Shown piece after piece: positions 54,292 through 63,416 of a stretch of DNA of 64,000 nucleotides (positions are counted from its first letter, which is position 1; each line of letters opens with the position of its first letter). The translations under genes and the position numbers were made by a program. The notes under the pieces are model-generated. The model ran no database searches. It had not been told where the DNA came from and saw nothing but the letters and a program-made list of their open reading frames with translations. The stretch is from NCBI RefSeq assembly GCF_005771525.1, contig NZ_VAVZ01000005.1:32781-96780 (forward strand). Direction: 5' to 3'. The DNA comes from Nesterenkonia salmonea. Lineage in GTDB: Bacteria > Actinomycetota > Actinomycetes > Actinomycetales > Micrococcaceae.

Positions 54292-55082
54292 CGTGCCGCT
54301 CCTTTGCCGAATGGGAGGATACGACGACGCCGCCGTGTTGCGGGTCCACTGTGACCAGCAGTTACGGGAGCTTTATGGGAAGCGGAGTCCTTGACCCCGA
54401 CCTGCTCGTCTACGATCTCACCGTCCTGCATGATGAGTCGGCGCTGGCACTTGGACGCCAGGTCTTCATCATGGGTGACCACAACCAGGGTGATGCCGTG
54501 GTCGCGCTGAAGGTTGAGCAGGATGTCTTCCACTGTCTCGCTGGTGGCGCTGTCCAGGTTTCCGGTGGGCTCATCGGCGAAGAGCACCTCGGGGTTATTG
54601 ATGAGCGCACGGGCAATGCATACGCGCTGCTTCTGTCCGCCGGAGAGATCGGTGGCCTTGTTCTTGGCCTTGTCCGCCATCTTAAGTTGTTCCAGAGCGT
54701 CCATACCTCGCTTGTCCCGCTCTGATTTGGACACACCCGCGATCTTCAACGGCAGCGTGACGTTCTCCAAAACCGTTTGGTTGGGATTGAGGAAGAACTG
54801 CTGGAAGACGAAGCCGAACGTCTCATTGCGCAGGGCAGAGACAGTTTTGGGCTTGAGTTTGCTCACTGGTCGGCCATCTAGGGCCACCACCCCAGAGGTC
54901 GGCTCATCCAGGAGGGCGAGCAGGTGCATCAAAGTCGATTTACCAGATCCGGATTTGCCCACAATGGCCACCGATTCGCCCCGGTGGATCTCGAAGGTCA
55001 GGCCCTTGAGCGCATGGAACTGCGCGGGGCCACGGCCGTAGACCTTGACCAAATTCTCCGTCTCTAGAACGGGTGTACTCAT
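54288..55082 (-). CDS. MacB/LolD-type ABC transporter ATPase
   Basis: A 264-residue ATPase: TENLVKVYGRGPAQFHALKG, Walker A VGKSGSGKSTLMHLLA, Q-loop FGFVFQQFFLNPNQTVLENV, signature DLSGGQKQRVCIARAL, Walker B VLFADEPTGNLDS and switch His in VVVTHDEDLA. The GNLDSA form is typical of the LolD/MacB subfamily. A ~35-residue basic tail (GPATRRRRRILPFGKGAAR) is added. ATG 55082 follows AGAGG; an in-frame reading from 55145 lacks support. Confidence 0.9.
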   Translation of the reverse strand: MSTPVLETENLVKVYGRGPAQFHALKGLTFEIHRGESVAIVGKSGSGKSTLMHLLALLDEPTSGVVALDGRPVSKLKPKTVSALRNETFGFVFQQFFLNPNQTVLENVTLPLKIAGVSKSERDKRGMDALEQLKMADKAKNKATDLSGGQKQRVCIARALINNPEVLFADEPTGNLDSATSETVEDILLNLQRDHGITLVVVTHDEDLASKCQRRLIMQDGEIVDEQVGVKDSASHKAPVTAGHSGPATRRRRRILPFGKGAAR

Positions 55083-55159
55083 CATTGCCTCTCGATTGCT
55101 CTTCAGTGTTGAAATCAGTCTTCCGGATGAGAGGCGACTGCGCATCGACCGTAAGGATG

Positions 55160-55246
55160 AAATAGGGGCGAATAGGGGACGAATGCGGGATAAACAAGCG
55201 GCTCCTCCACAAATTTCTCGGAGTAGGATGCTAGCAATATAGCTAG
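55160..55246. promoter_or_regulatory. Divergent control region of the two ABC systems with repeats
   Basis: Between 55160 and 55190 an A/G-rich motif (GAAATAGGGG, GAATAGGGG, GAATGCGGG) recurs three times at about 10-bp spacing. CTAGC and GCTAG (55231-55235 and 55242-55246) form an inverted repeat 10 bp before the -10 of the DrrA-like gene. Both could bind regulators; none is encoded nearby. Confidence 0.35.
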
Positions 55247-55255
55247 TTCGCCGTG

Positions 55256-55261
55256 TAAACT
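55256..55261 (+). promoter_or_regulatory. -10 element of the DrrA-like gene (leaderless type)
   Basis: TAAACT is followed by seven bases and ATG 55269. There is no Shine-Dalgarno sequence. Confidence 0.5.
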
Positions 55262-55268
55262 ATCGCGC

Positions 55269-56276
55269 ATGTCCATTTCTTCTGCACTGGAGTCCAGTGT
55301 GCCCTCACAAACTACACCTGAACCAGCGATTCACGCCGTCGACCTGGTCAAGAAGTATGGAGACTTCACCGCCGTCGACGGAATCAGCTTTAGCGTATCC
55401 AAGGGAGAATCGTTCGGGCTGCTGGGCCCCAACGGAGCCGGCAAGTCCACCACGATGCGAATGGTCGCCGCAGTGGCCGCCCGGACCAGCGGCCAGATGC
55501 GGGTCGCTGGTTTAGACCCCGAACAGCAGGGGCCAGAGGTGCGCGCTCGGCTCGGTGTCATCCCCCAGCAGGACAACCTGGATGAGGAACTCACCGTCCG
55601 GGAGAACATCATCATGTACGGCCGCTACTTCGGCCTGCCCCGCCGCTACTTGGTGGCCAAAGCCGACGAACTGCTGGAATTCGCCCAGCTCAGCCACAAG
55701 GCGAACTCCCGAGTGGAGGACCTCTCCGGGGGGATGAAGCGTCGGCTGACCATCGCCCGAGCCCTTGTGAATGAGCCTGAAGTTCTGCTGCTCGATGAGC
55801 CCACCACCGGTCTGGACCCGCAAGCCAGGCATGTTTTGTGGGACCGACTCTTCCGACTCAAAGAAGCCGGCACCACCCTGGTCCTGACAACTCACCACAT
55901 GGATGAGGCTGAGCAGCTCTGTGACCGACTCGTAGTGGTTGATCACGGCACCATCATGGCCGAAGGCTCGCCCTCGGGGCTGATCCGCGAGCACTCCACC
56001 CGGGAGGTTCTGGAGCTGCGTTTCGGCACCGATCGCAACGCGGAGCAGGCCAAAACCATTGAAGAGCTGCTCAAGAAGACAGATGCTGGGTCCGGGGATG
56101 TCGGCTTCAGCCACGTGGAGGTCCTCCCCGACCGGCTCATGGTCTACGCGGAGCAGGCCGAGTCTGCCATGGAGAAGATCCATGCCGCTGGCCACCACCC
56201 CATGACTTCGTTGGTCCGCAGGTCCTCACTGGAAGATGTTTTCCTTCGTCTGACAGGGCGGTCTCTCATTGACTGA
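55269..56276 (+). CDS. DrrA-type ABC transporter ATPase
   Basis: A 335-residue daunorubicin-resistance-type ATPase. VKKYGDFTAVDGISFSVSKG, Walker A LGPNGAGKSTTMRMVA, LGVIPQQDNLDEELTVRENI, signature DLSGGMKRRLTIARAL, Walker B VLLLDEPTTGLDPQARH and TTHHMDEAEQLCDRLVVVDH are present. The C-terminal ~90 residues, ending SLEDVFLRLTGRSL, are the DrrA accessory domain. It powers export of a hydrophobic compound or lipid through the fused permease that overlaps by 8 bp. Confidence 0.92.
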   Translation: MSISSALESSVPSQTTPEPAIHAVDLVKKYGDFTAVDGISFSVSKGESFGLLGPNGAGKSTTMRMVAAVAARTSGQMRVAGLDPEQQGPEVRARLGVIPQQDNLDEELTVRENIIMYGRYFGLPRRYLVAKADELLEFAQLSHKANSRVEDLSGGMKRRLTIARALVNEPEVLLLDEPTTGLDPQARHVLWDRLFRLKEAGTTLVLTTHHMDEAEQLCDRLVVVDHGTIMAEGSPSGLIREHSTREVLELRFGTDRNAEQAKTIEELLKKTDAGSGDVGFSHVEVLPDRLMVYAEQAESAMEKIHAAGHHPMTSLVRRSSLEDVFLRLTGRSLID

Positions 56277-58068
56277 CACAACGACGACGCCAAAGGACTC
56301 TGTGCCCAGCAGCGCCGGGTCTCTGGCGGCAGACAAGGACGTGCTGAGCCGGCGGGTTCGATGCTTCGGCGCGCTCTACCAGGCCGAGGCAACACTGCGC
56401 TCGATGCGCGCCTACGGTGGCGTCATCCTCTTCTCTTCCACTTTCCAGCCAATCATGTACGTCCTGGCCATGGGGCTCGGGCTGGGCGTGCTGGTTGGTG
56501 CTGAGACTGATTTTTCCGCCTATGGTGCGGACTCCTATCTGATGTATATCGCGCCTGCGATCCTCGCCTCAACAGTCGCGATGACTGCAGGTATCGAGTT
56601 CACCTTCCCCGTGATGGAAGGCTTCAGGTGGCGCAGAAAGTACTTCGGGGCTCAGGCAACAGCGCTGACACCGCAGCAGGTCGCGGCCGGCCACATTTTG
56701 GGCGTGTGCTGCAGGTTCGGCATTCATGCCCTGATCTTCACTGGGGTCCTGTTCGCCTTCGGCGCGCTGAGCTCCCCGGCCGCTGTGCTGATGATCTTCT
56801 CCGCAATGCTCGGTGGACTGGCGATGGGCCTGCCCATCATGGCCTACATCTCCACACTGCGTGATGAGAAGGGTCACGCGTCAATGATCCAAAGGTTCGT
56901 GATCATGCCCCTGTTTCTGTTCTCAGGGACCTTCTACCCTCTGACGAACCTTCCCCAGTTTCTGCAGGTCATTGGGTGGATCTCTCCCATGTGGCATGCG
57001 AATGAGCTCGGCCGGACCCTCGCCTTCGGGCAACCGACACCACTGTGGATGCTGCTGATCCACGCTGGATACCTGGTGACAGTGGTCGTCTTGGCTTGGT
57101 TCGCAGTCCGCCACGTCTTCATCCGACGCCTGGGTTTTGAGGAGTGGCGGGGCCGGATCCCTGGCCTGAAGGCCGACCAACGTCGGCAGAACAAGCAGGA
57201 CGCCAAAGAATCGCGCGGCGGGCCCTACCAACGCGGGGAAAGCCGCCCAGATGTCACGTTCCGCCGCGGCGTCGGCGCCAACTACTACTCCGGGAACATC
57301 CGCGCGGTGTTCAGCCGCGGTATGGCGGCCATTCGGAACAATCGCGGCATCATTCTCATATCCGGATTCCTGGAGCCGGTGCTGTTCCTCACCAGCTTCG
57401 GACTGGGCGTCTCCCCCATGATCTCTGGGATTGAGGCTGAGCAGGCTGGGGTTGCCGGTCAGGACACCATCAGCTACGCGGCCTTCATCGCACCGGCGCT
57501 GCTGGCGGTCGCTGCCATGAACGGGGCTGTGTTCGACTCCACCTGGAACGTGTTCTTCAAGCTGAAGATCACCAAGCTCTACCAGACCATGATGTCGACG
57601 TCGCTGGGTCCGGTGGATGTTGCCGTGGGTGAAATCTGTCTGGCTCTCTTCCGCGGCGGCATCTACGCATTCGGCTTCCTTGGTGTGCTCTTAGCCACTG
57701 GCTTGGTGACTCCTCTTTCAGCAGTGCTGATGTGGTTCACCGCGCTGTTCATCGCGCTGGGGTTCGCCTGCGTGGGCATGGCAGCTACCAGCTTCATGAA
57801 GCGTTTCCAACAGATGGACTGGATGATGATGGTGCTCATCCCCATGTTCCTGTTCTCGGCAACGCTGTTCCCCATCAGTGTCTACCCGGCGGGGGTTCAA
57901 GCCGTCATTCAGGCGCTTCCGCTGTGGCACGGTGTGGAACTCATGCGCGATATAGCATTCTGGGATTTCAGCATGCTGACTCTGGTACACATCGGCTACT
58001 ACCTGGTGATGATCGGAGTCGGCGGAGCGCTCGCCGCCTACCGCATGAAGGCCCTCTTCCTGAGGTAG
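56269..58068 (+). CDS. ABC-2 type permease, two permease units fused in one chain
   Basis: A 599-residue protein holding two complete ABC-2 domains. Unit one (residues ~30-285) has ILFSSTFQPIMYVLAMGLGL and IMPLFLFSGTFYPLTNLPQF. A charged linker rich in Arg, Lys and Gln (~290-330) follows. Unit two (~335-599) repeats the pattern with SGFLEPVLFLTSFGLGVSPM and LIPMFLFSATLFPISVYPAG. Each has about six helices. Most systems encode these as separate DrrB/DrrC genes, so this is a natural tandem fusion. The TTG start overlaps the ATPase stop; AGGG lies upstream. Confidence 0.88.
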   Translation: MTDTTTTPKDSVPSSAGSLAADKDVLSRRVRCFGALYQAEATLRSMRAYGGVILFSSTFQPIMYVLAMGLGLGVLVGAETDFSAYGADSYLMYIAPAILASTVAMTAGIEFTFPVMEGFRWRRKYFGAQATALTPQQVAAGHILGVCCRFGIHALIFTGVLFAFGALSSPAAVLMIFSAMLGGLAMGLPIMAYISTLRDEKGHASMIQRFVIMPLFLFSGTFYPLTNLPQFLQVIGWISPMWHANELGRTLAFGQPTPLWMLLIHAGYLVTVVVLAWFAVRHVFIRRLGFEEWRGRIPGLKADQRRQNKQDAKESRGGPYQRGESRPDVTFRRGVGANYYSGNIRAVFSRGMAAIRNNRGIILISGFLEPVLFLTSFGLGVSPMISGIEAEQAGVAGQDTISYAAFIAPALLAVAAMNGAVFDSTWNVFFKLKITKLYQTMMSTSLGPVDVAVGEICLALFRGGIYAFGFLGVLLATGLVTPLSAVLMWFTALFIALGFACVGMAATSFMKRFQQMDWMMMVLIPMFLFSATLFPISVYPAGVQAVIQALPLWHGVELMRDIAFWDFSMLTLVHIGYYLVMIGVGGALAAYRMKALFLR

Positions 58069-58145
58069 GCCCGGCTCTGACGGGCCCCGTCGAGCGCAGG
58101 CCTGCCTCAGTCCCGCCGCCACAGCATCGCCGCACCTTTCGCAGA

Positions 58146-58206
58146 GCGTCGCGGGATGTGGGAAACTCCGCGCTCACTGGCGCTCATTTCCCACATCCCG
58201 AGACGC
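58146..58206. repeat. Inverted repeat after the ABC permease, terminator or REP-like unit
   Basis: Arms 58146-58165 and 58187-58206 share a 13-bp perfect core (GGGATGTGGGAAA) plus a GCGTC/GACGC outer stem. The 21-base loop contains GCGCTC twice. TATTTAG follows on the plus strand. The position suits a terminator for the permease gene; the 202-bp gap holds nothing else I recognise. Confidence 0.5.
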
Positions 58207-58270
58207 TATTTAGAGGAAGTGTGCGCGGGAGCCGAGAGGAGGTGCGCGCGTCAGCGGGGCCGGGAGTGGA

Positions 58271-59407
58271 TCAGTCCTCGTCGCGCTCGGTGTCGGTCCC
58301 CGCGATCAGCGCGTCCACTGCAAGGGAGAACAGCTCAGCCCGATGATCAGGGGCGCCCTCGGTGTCGTGGGTGCTCAATAGGAGAACCACCGTGCGCTGC
58401 GTGCCGTCGTCCGTCTGGGCATGCCATGTGCCGGTCACGACTCCCGGCAGACCGCCGCCCTTGAACGCCAGGCTGTCCCACCACTCATCGTCCACCTCGT
58501 CGACCAGCCCGGGGTTGGCGGTGAGAATCTCCCCCACCTCCGGATGATCTTCAACCCGCGCCGCAAGTTCCTGGGTCACAGCGGCCACGTCCTCCGCCGT
58601 GGCATACCAATCAATAGCGTCGTCAAGGTCATGCCGCGAGGTGTCTTCTGACGTAATCTCCAGGTCCTGCTCCGCGACTTCCTCCAGGACCTCTAATCGT
58701 GCGGAGTCATCCAAGTCCGCCCAATCCTCACCGAGCTCAGGCAGCCCCCAACGCAGTTGGAACAACTCCCGCGTGCTCAGGAAGGGCTTCAGCAGCTCCG
58801 GGTCATGATGGCCAAAGTCAGCGGCAGCCTGCTCCACGGCGTTCCGGCCAAGCAGAGCCATGACCATGTCTGTTCCGGTGTTGTCGCTGATCGAGATCAT
58901 CCGGTGCGCTGCATCGTAGACCGTGGTCGTATAGCCGTCAGCCTGGTCCTGCAAGGTCCCGGAAGGCAGGCTGCGCAGCTCGTCTGTGAGCTCGAGTTCG
59001 TCCATCCAATCGACTTCACCGTTTTCGACCGCCTCAACCAAGGCGGCCAATACGTACACCTTGGACACTGAGGCCAGCGGCGCTGGGCCCCCATGACCCA
59101 GCTGAAGCAGAACGTCCCCATCCTCCACGACCAGCGCTTCCGCCTCGCCGGGCAACTCCTCGATGCGTTCAGCTATGTCCTCGAATCCCTCGGCCGGCTC
59201 AACCTGAGCTACCTCTGGTGCGGTCTCGGGGGCGTCGTCGTTATCTTCTGGTTCGGCAGCGTCGGCCTCAGTGGGCTGATACCCCCCGTCCAGTGGAATT
59301 TCCTGCTGATTTCGCTGCTCGGTCACGTCATCTTCTGCGCAGGAGGCAAGCACCATCAGCGATGCAGCCGCGGCAGCACCGATTCGCAAAACGGATGGGC
59401 AATTCAC
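58271..59407 (-). CDS. Class A beta-lactamase-like serine hydrolase lipoprotein
   Basis: A 378-residue lipoprotein. A 23-residue signal (NCPSVLRIGAAAAASLMVLASC) with lipobox LASC is followed by an acidic linker to about residue 65. The penicillin-binding fold follows: PLASVSKVYVLAALVEAVEN supplies SxxK, ISISDNTGTDMVMALLGRN the SDN motif, and LAFKGGGLPGVVTG the KTG equivalent as KGG. It is probably an extracellular beta-lactamase-related or peptidoglycan-linked hydrolase; resistance is unproven. GTG 59407 is chosen because TAGTCT lies eight bases upstream and the signal peptide is then ideal. Confidence 0.8.
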   Translation of the reverse strand: MNCPSVLRIGAAAAASLMVLASCAEDDVTEQRNQQEIPLDGGYQPTEADAAEPEDNDDAPETAPEVAQVEPAEGFEDIAERIEELPGEAEALVVEDGDVLLQLGHGGPAPLASVSKVYVLAALVEAVENGEVDWMDELELTDELRSLPSGTLQDQADGYTTTVYDAAHRMISISDNTGTDMVMALLGRNAVEQAAADFGHHDPELLKPFLSTRELFQLRWGLPELGEDWADLDDSARLEVLEEVAEQDLEITSEDTSRHDLDDAIDWYATAEDVAAVTQELAARVEDHPEVGEILTANPGLVDEVDDEWWDSLAFKGGGLPGVVTGTWHAQTDDGTQRTVVLLLSTHDTEGAPDHRAELFSLAVDALIAGTDTERDED

Positions 59408-59415
59408 AACGGACG

Positions 59416-59421
59416 AGACTA
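59416..59421 (-). promoter_or_regulatory. -10 element of the serine hydrolase gene (leaderless type)
   Basis: Minus-strand TAGTCT is followed by eight bases and GTG 59407. Confidence 0.4.
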
Positions 59422-59518
59422 GTTGCTGAAGCCCGGCGGCGCCACGTGCAGAAGAGATAGACTGACCTGCGGCATCGCGCAGCACAGTTCACGGCACCAC
59501 TTCCGTAGGAGGACCCCT

Positions 59519-60790
59519 TTGTCTGACATCCACACCGCTCCGCTCTCCGAGGTTGATCCTGAGATCGCTCAGGCGCTGGCTGATGAGCTTGGCCGTCAGC
59601 GCGGGACTCTGGAGATGATCGCTTCGGAGAACTTTGTTCCCCGCGCCATCCTGGAAGCTCAGGGTTCTGTCCTGACCAATAAGTACGCCGAAGGCTACCC
59701 CGGGCGCCGCTACTACGGCGGGTGCGAGTTCGTGGATGTGGCCGAGAACCTGGCCATCGAACGGGCGAAAGCACTCTTCGGCGCGGACCACGCGAATGTC
59801 CAGCCCCACGCCGGAGCACAGGCGAACGTGGCCGTGATGACCGCCTTCCTGAAGCCCGGTGACAAGTTGATGGGCCTGTCACTGGCTCATGGCGGGCATC
59901 TGACCCACGGCATGAAGCTCAACCACTCCGGCAAGTTCTACGAGGTCGCCGCCTACGAGGTGGACCCCGAAACCGGACTGATCGACATGAAAAAGGTCCG
60001 CGAGGTGGCCCTGGCGGAGAAACCGGACATGATAGTCGCCGGCTGGTCGGCCTACCCGAGGGAACTGGACTTCGCCGCGTTCCGCGAGATCGCCGACGAG
60101 GTGGGCGCCATTCTCTGGGTAGACATGGCGCACTTCGCAGGACTCGTGGCTGCTGGCCTGCACGCGAACCCGGTTCCCTATGCCGATGTGGTGACCACGA
60201 CCGTGCACAAGACCCTGGCCGGGCCGCGTTCGGGCCTGATCCTCTGCAAGGAGGAGCACAAAAAGAAGATCAACTCTGGTGTTTTCCCGGGACAGCAGGG
60301 TGGACCTCTGATGCATGTCATCGCTGCCAAAGCCATTGCGTTCAAGATCGCCGGAACTGAGGATTTCGCTGAGCAGCAGAGGCGGACCGTTGAGGGCGCT
60401 CGCATCATTGCCGACCGGCTGACTGCCAACGACGTCGCCGATGCCGGTGTCTCTGTGCTCACCGGTGGCACTGATGTGCACCTGATTCTGGTGGATCTGC
60501 GGAACTCCGAACTGGACGGCAAGCAGGCTGAGGATCTGCTTCACCAGGCCGGCATCACGGTCAACCGTAATGCGGTGCCCAACGATCCTCGCCCGCCTAT
60601 GGTGACCTCAGGTCTGCGGATCGGTACACCTGCTCTGGCATCGCGCGGATTCGGAGAAGCCGAGTTCCGCGAAACGGCGGAAATCATTGCTGAAACTCTC
60701 AAGCCGGGTGCCGATATCGACGCGCTCAGCGCCCGAGTAGCCAAGCTGGCTGCCGATTTCCCGCTCTACGAAGGTCTTGAGGATTGGTGA
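59519..60790 (+). CDS. glyA: Serine hydroxymethyltransferase
   Basis: A 423-residue PLP enzyme: [40 protein letters not shown], the PHAGAQAN loop, [18 protein letters not shown] and the PLP lysine in [20 protein letters not shown]. It interconverts serine and glycine with transfer of a one-carbon unit to tetrahydrofolate. The TTG at 59519 is the true start: AGGAGG sits six bases upstream, and upstream in-frame codons do not match the family. folD overlaps its stop by 4 bp. No glycine riboswitch is evident in the short leader. Confidence 0.96.
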   Translation: MSDIHTAPLSEVDPEIAQALADELGRQRGTLEMIASENFVPRAILEAQGSVLTNKYAEGYPGRRYYGGCEFVDVAENLAIERAKALFGADHANVQPHAGAQANVAVMTAFLKPGDKLMGLSLAHGGHLTHGMKLNHSGKFYEVAAYEVDPETGLIDMKKVREVALAEKPDMIVAGWSAYPRELDFAAFREIADEVGAILWVDMAHFAGLVAAGLHANPVPYADVVTTTVHKTLAGPRSGLILCKEEHKKKINSGVFPGQQGGPLMHVIAAKAIAFKIAGTEDFAEQQRRTVEGARIIADRLTANDVADAGVSVLTGGTDVHLILVDLRNSELDGKQAEDLLHQAGITVNRNAVPNDPRPPMVTSGLRIGTPALASRGFGEAEFRETAEIIAETLKPGADIDALSARVAKLAADFPLYEGLEDW

Positions 60791-61689
60791 CTGGTACTTC
60801 TATGACTGCTCAGCTGCTCGACGGCCGCGCCACCGCACAGGCCATAAAGTCCGATCTTGCTGACCGCGTCACCGCCCTGAAGGCACAGGGAATCACCCCC
60901 GGTCTGGGAACCGTCCTGGTGGGCTCCGATCCGGCAAGTGAGTCCTATGTGGCGGGTAAGCACCGCGACTGCCAACAGGTAGGCATTGAGTCCATCCAAG
61001 TGACGCTTCCTGAAGACATCAGCGAGGCTGATCTTCTGGCGGAGTTGGACCGGCTCAATAACGAGGACGCCTGCACCGGTTACATCGTTCAGCTCCCGCT
61101 GCCACGGCACCTGGACCAGCAGAAAGTACTGGAGGCCATCTCCCCGGACAAGGATGCTGATGGCCTTCATCCCATGAATTTGGGCCGCCTGGTGGCTGGT
61201 GTGAACGGGGACCTCACCTCTCCCCTGCCGTGCACCCCCAAGGGCTGTGTGGATCTGCTGGGGCACTACGGAATCGATTTGGCCGGAAAGCACGTCGTGG
61301 TCGTGGGACGCGGCGTGACGATCGGACGGCCTATCGGGCTGCTGCTGACCCGCCGTGCTGTCAACGCCACGGTGACGCTCTGTCACACGGGGACTCAGGA
61401 CTTGGCCCGGCACCTGCGTGAAGCAGATGTCGTGGTAGCTGCAGCAGGCGTCAAGCACATGATTGATCCTGCTGATCTGAAGGATGGGGTCATCGCCCTG
61501 GATGTGGGCGTCACCCGTGAGGTGAACCCTGAGACCGGCAAAGCCCGGATCTTCGGGGACATCGCTCCAGGAATCGAGACCCGCGCCAGCTGGTACTCGC
61601 CTAATCCCGGTGGGGTCGGGCCCATGACCCGAGTGGAGCTGCTGCAGAACGTGGTGCTGAGCGCCGAACAGCGCTCCGCGAAGGAATGA
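60787..61689 (+). CDS. folD: Methylenetetrahydrofolate dehydrogenase/cyclohydrolase
   Basis: A 300-residue bifunctional enzyme: [20 protein letters not shown] with the catalytic lysine in [17 protein letters not shown], the [20 protein letters not shown] signature, [39 protein letters not shown] and the NADP-binding [20 protein letters not shown]. It oxidises methylene-THF to formyl-THF, taking the unit made by GlyA. GTG 60787 overlaps the glyA stop by 4 bp; ATG 60802 is an alternative. Confidence 0.95.
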   Translation: MTGTSMTAQLLDGRATAQAIKSDLADRVTALKAQGITPGLGTVLVGSDPASESYVAGKHRDCQQVGIESIQVTLPEDISEADLLAELDRLNNEDACTGYIVQLPLPRHLDQQKVLEAISPDKDADGLHPMNLGRLVAGVNGDLTSPLPCTPKGCVDLLGHYGIDLAGKHVVVVGRGVTIGRPIGLLLTRRAVNATVTLCHTGTQDLARHLREADVVVAAAGVKHMIDPADLKDGVIALDVGVTREVNPETGKARIFGDIAPGIETRASWYSPNPGGVGPMTRVELLQNVVLSAEQRSAKE

Positions 61690-61702
61690 GTCGGCGGGCA
61701 GA

Positions 61703-62740
61703 ATGGTTGCCCTGAGTGTGAAGAAGATAGGCTTTCTGTCCTTCGGGCATTGGACTCCGTCCCCGCATTCGCATACCCAGTCAAGCCAAGATGCGCTGCT
61801 GCAGAGCATTGACTTAGCGGTAGCGGCGGAAGAGCTGGGGGCCGATGGCGCGTATTTCCGTGTTCATCACTTTGCGCGGCAGCTTGCGAGCCCGTTTCCG
61901 CTGCTTGCCGCCGTGGGAGCGAAGACCCGGCGCATTGAAATCGGCACCGGAATCATCGACATGCGGTATGAGAATCCCGGGTATTTCGCCGAGGATGCAG
62001 GTGCGGCCGATCTCATCGCCGAAGGACGGCTTCAGCTCGGCATCTCCCGTGGGTCCCCGGAGCAGGTGGTTGAGGGCTACCGCTACTTCGGGTACCAGCC
62101 TGCTCAAGGGGAAACTGATGCCGATATGGGCCGTCGGCATGCCGAAGTGGCCCTGAAGATGCTCGAAGGAGAAGGGTTCGCCGAGCCCAACCCACGCCCG
62201 ATGTTTCCCAACCCTCCTGGCCTGTTGCGCCTTGAGCCCCACTCTGAGGGCCTGCGCCAGCGCATTTGGTGGGGTGCCGGCTCCAATGCGACAGCCGAAT
62301 GGGCCGCCACAATGGGCATGAACCTCATGAGCTCGACGCTTAAGGATGACGAATCCGGTGAGCCACTGCACGTGCAGCAGCGCAAACAAATCCAGGCGTT
62401 CAGGGCAGAGTGGTCCCGGCACGACCATGGATTCGAACCTCGAGTATCTGTCAGCCGGTCTATCATTCCGATCGTCTCCGACCAGGATCGCGCCTATTTC
62501 ATCGGTCAGCGTGAGAGCCAAGACAAGTTCGGCCACATCGATGAGAACACTCGGGCTGTCTTCGGCCGCAGCTACACTGCCGAGCCCGACGACCTGGTGG
62601 AGCAGCTGGCAGGGGATGAGGCCGTCCACGAAGCCGACACTGTGCTGGTCACGGTTCCTAACCAACTCGGGGTGGACTACAACACCCAGGTGCTGAACAA
62701 CATCCTCGAGCACGTCGCCAAACCACTGGGCTGGCACTAG
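61703..62740 (+). CDS. Luciferase-like (LLM class) flavin-dependent monooxygenase
   Basis: A 345-residue TIM-barrel flavoprotein of the bacterial-luciferase superfamily: KIGFLSFGHWTPSPHSHTQS, AEELGADGAYFRVHHFARQL, TRRIEIGTGIIDMRYENPGY, LIAEGRLQLGISRGSPEQVV and WWGAGSNATAEWAATMGMN. The enzyme would use FMNH2 or F420; the substrate is unknown. It starts 13 bp after folD and may be cotranscribed, though no folate link is known. Confidence 0.85.
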   Translation: MVALSVKKIGFLSFGHWTPSPHSHTQSSQDALLQSIDLAVAAEELGADGAYFRVHHFARQLASPFPLLAAVGAKTRRIEIGTGIIDMRYENPGYFAEDAGAADLIAEGRLQLGISRGSPEQVVEGYRYFGYQPAQGETDADMGRRHAEVALKMLEGEGFAEPNPRPMFPNPPGLLRLEPHSEGLRQRIWWGAGSNATAEWAATMGMNLMSSTLKDDESGEPLHVQQRKQIQAFRAEWSRHDHGFEPRVSVSRSIIPIVSDQDRAYFIGQRESQDKFGHIDENTRAVFGRSYTAEPDDLVEQLAGDEAVHEADTVLVTVPNQLGVDYNTQVLNNILEHVAKPLGWH

Positions 62741-62807
62741 CGCCACTGCCTGCGTTCATCCCTGGGGGTGATGCCCCGGAGGGTTCTCTGGCGAGAGAAT
62801 CGCCAGT

Positions 62808-63416
62808 ATGACTTCTACTGGCTTCCACCCCGGCAACGTGGCCACCACAGCGTCAGCGGCAGTTCTAGCGCTGCTGATGGCCTCCTGCAGCAGCGACGCA
62901 CCTGATGGAGCCCCGAACTCAGGAGCACCGTCAACGGCCAATGACGAGCCCGCCCCTTCTGCGCCAGTGAGCATTCCCGACACGGCTGTCGGAGAGGTCA
63001 CCGACCATGTGTTGGAGGTCGTCAACTCCGACCAGGACTCCACAGCGGAGGATTGGGAAGGGCTGCTCAGCGAGAGCTTCCGCAGCGAAGTCGATGAGAC
63101 CCAGCTCGCCGAGGTGCTCAACCAAAGCATCCTTCCCGGCTCACCGTGGACTGCCACGGAGTACCAGGGGACCGAAACGCAATCGACGACTCGAGTGGAA
63201 GGTTCAGCGGGAGAACTGAACCTTGTGCTGCAGATTGACGCTGACGACCAGGTGGTGGCGTTGTTCTGGCAGTGGGTTGCCCCCGGAAGTAGGTCCACGC
63301 GTTATGCGGGCCGCGGTTTCTTCAATGGGCACAGATTTCAGCATACTCAGCCGGGCTGCGGTACCCGAGCGCTGAGTGGCGCCGGATGGTGTTGTATTCC
63401 TTCTTCCAATCCGTGA
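62808..63416 (+). pseudogene. Small lipoprotein gene cut at its 3' end by an IS element
   Basis: The reading frame encodes a lipoprotein signal (ASAAVLALLMASC), an Ala/Pro/Ser-rich linker and a small alpha+beta domain (EVTDHVLEVVNSDQDSTAED, WEGLLSESFRSEVDETQLAE, NLVLQIDADDQVVALFWQW) resembling the DUF3887-like domain often placed before serine hydrolases. Native sequence ends near residue 157 at about 63278; the remaining ~45 codons ([20 protein letters not shown] onward) lie in the antisense of the transposase and are not lipoprotein sequence. Either the last strand or a whole C-terminal enzyme domain has been lost. Confidence 0.65.

Noticed and set aside
59408..59518. A glycine or folate riboswitch ahead of glyA
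   Set aside because: The 111-bp gap is shared with a divergent promoter and contains no recognisable aptamer core.
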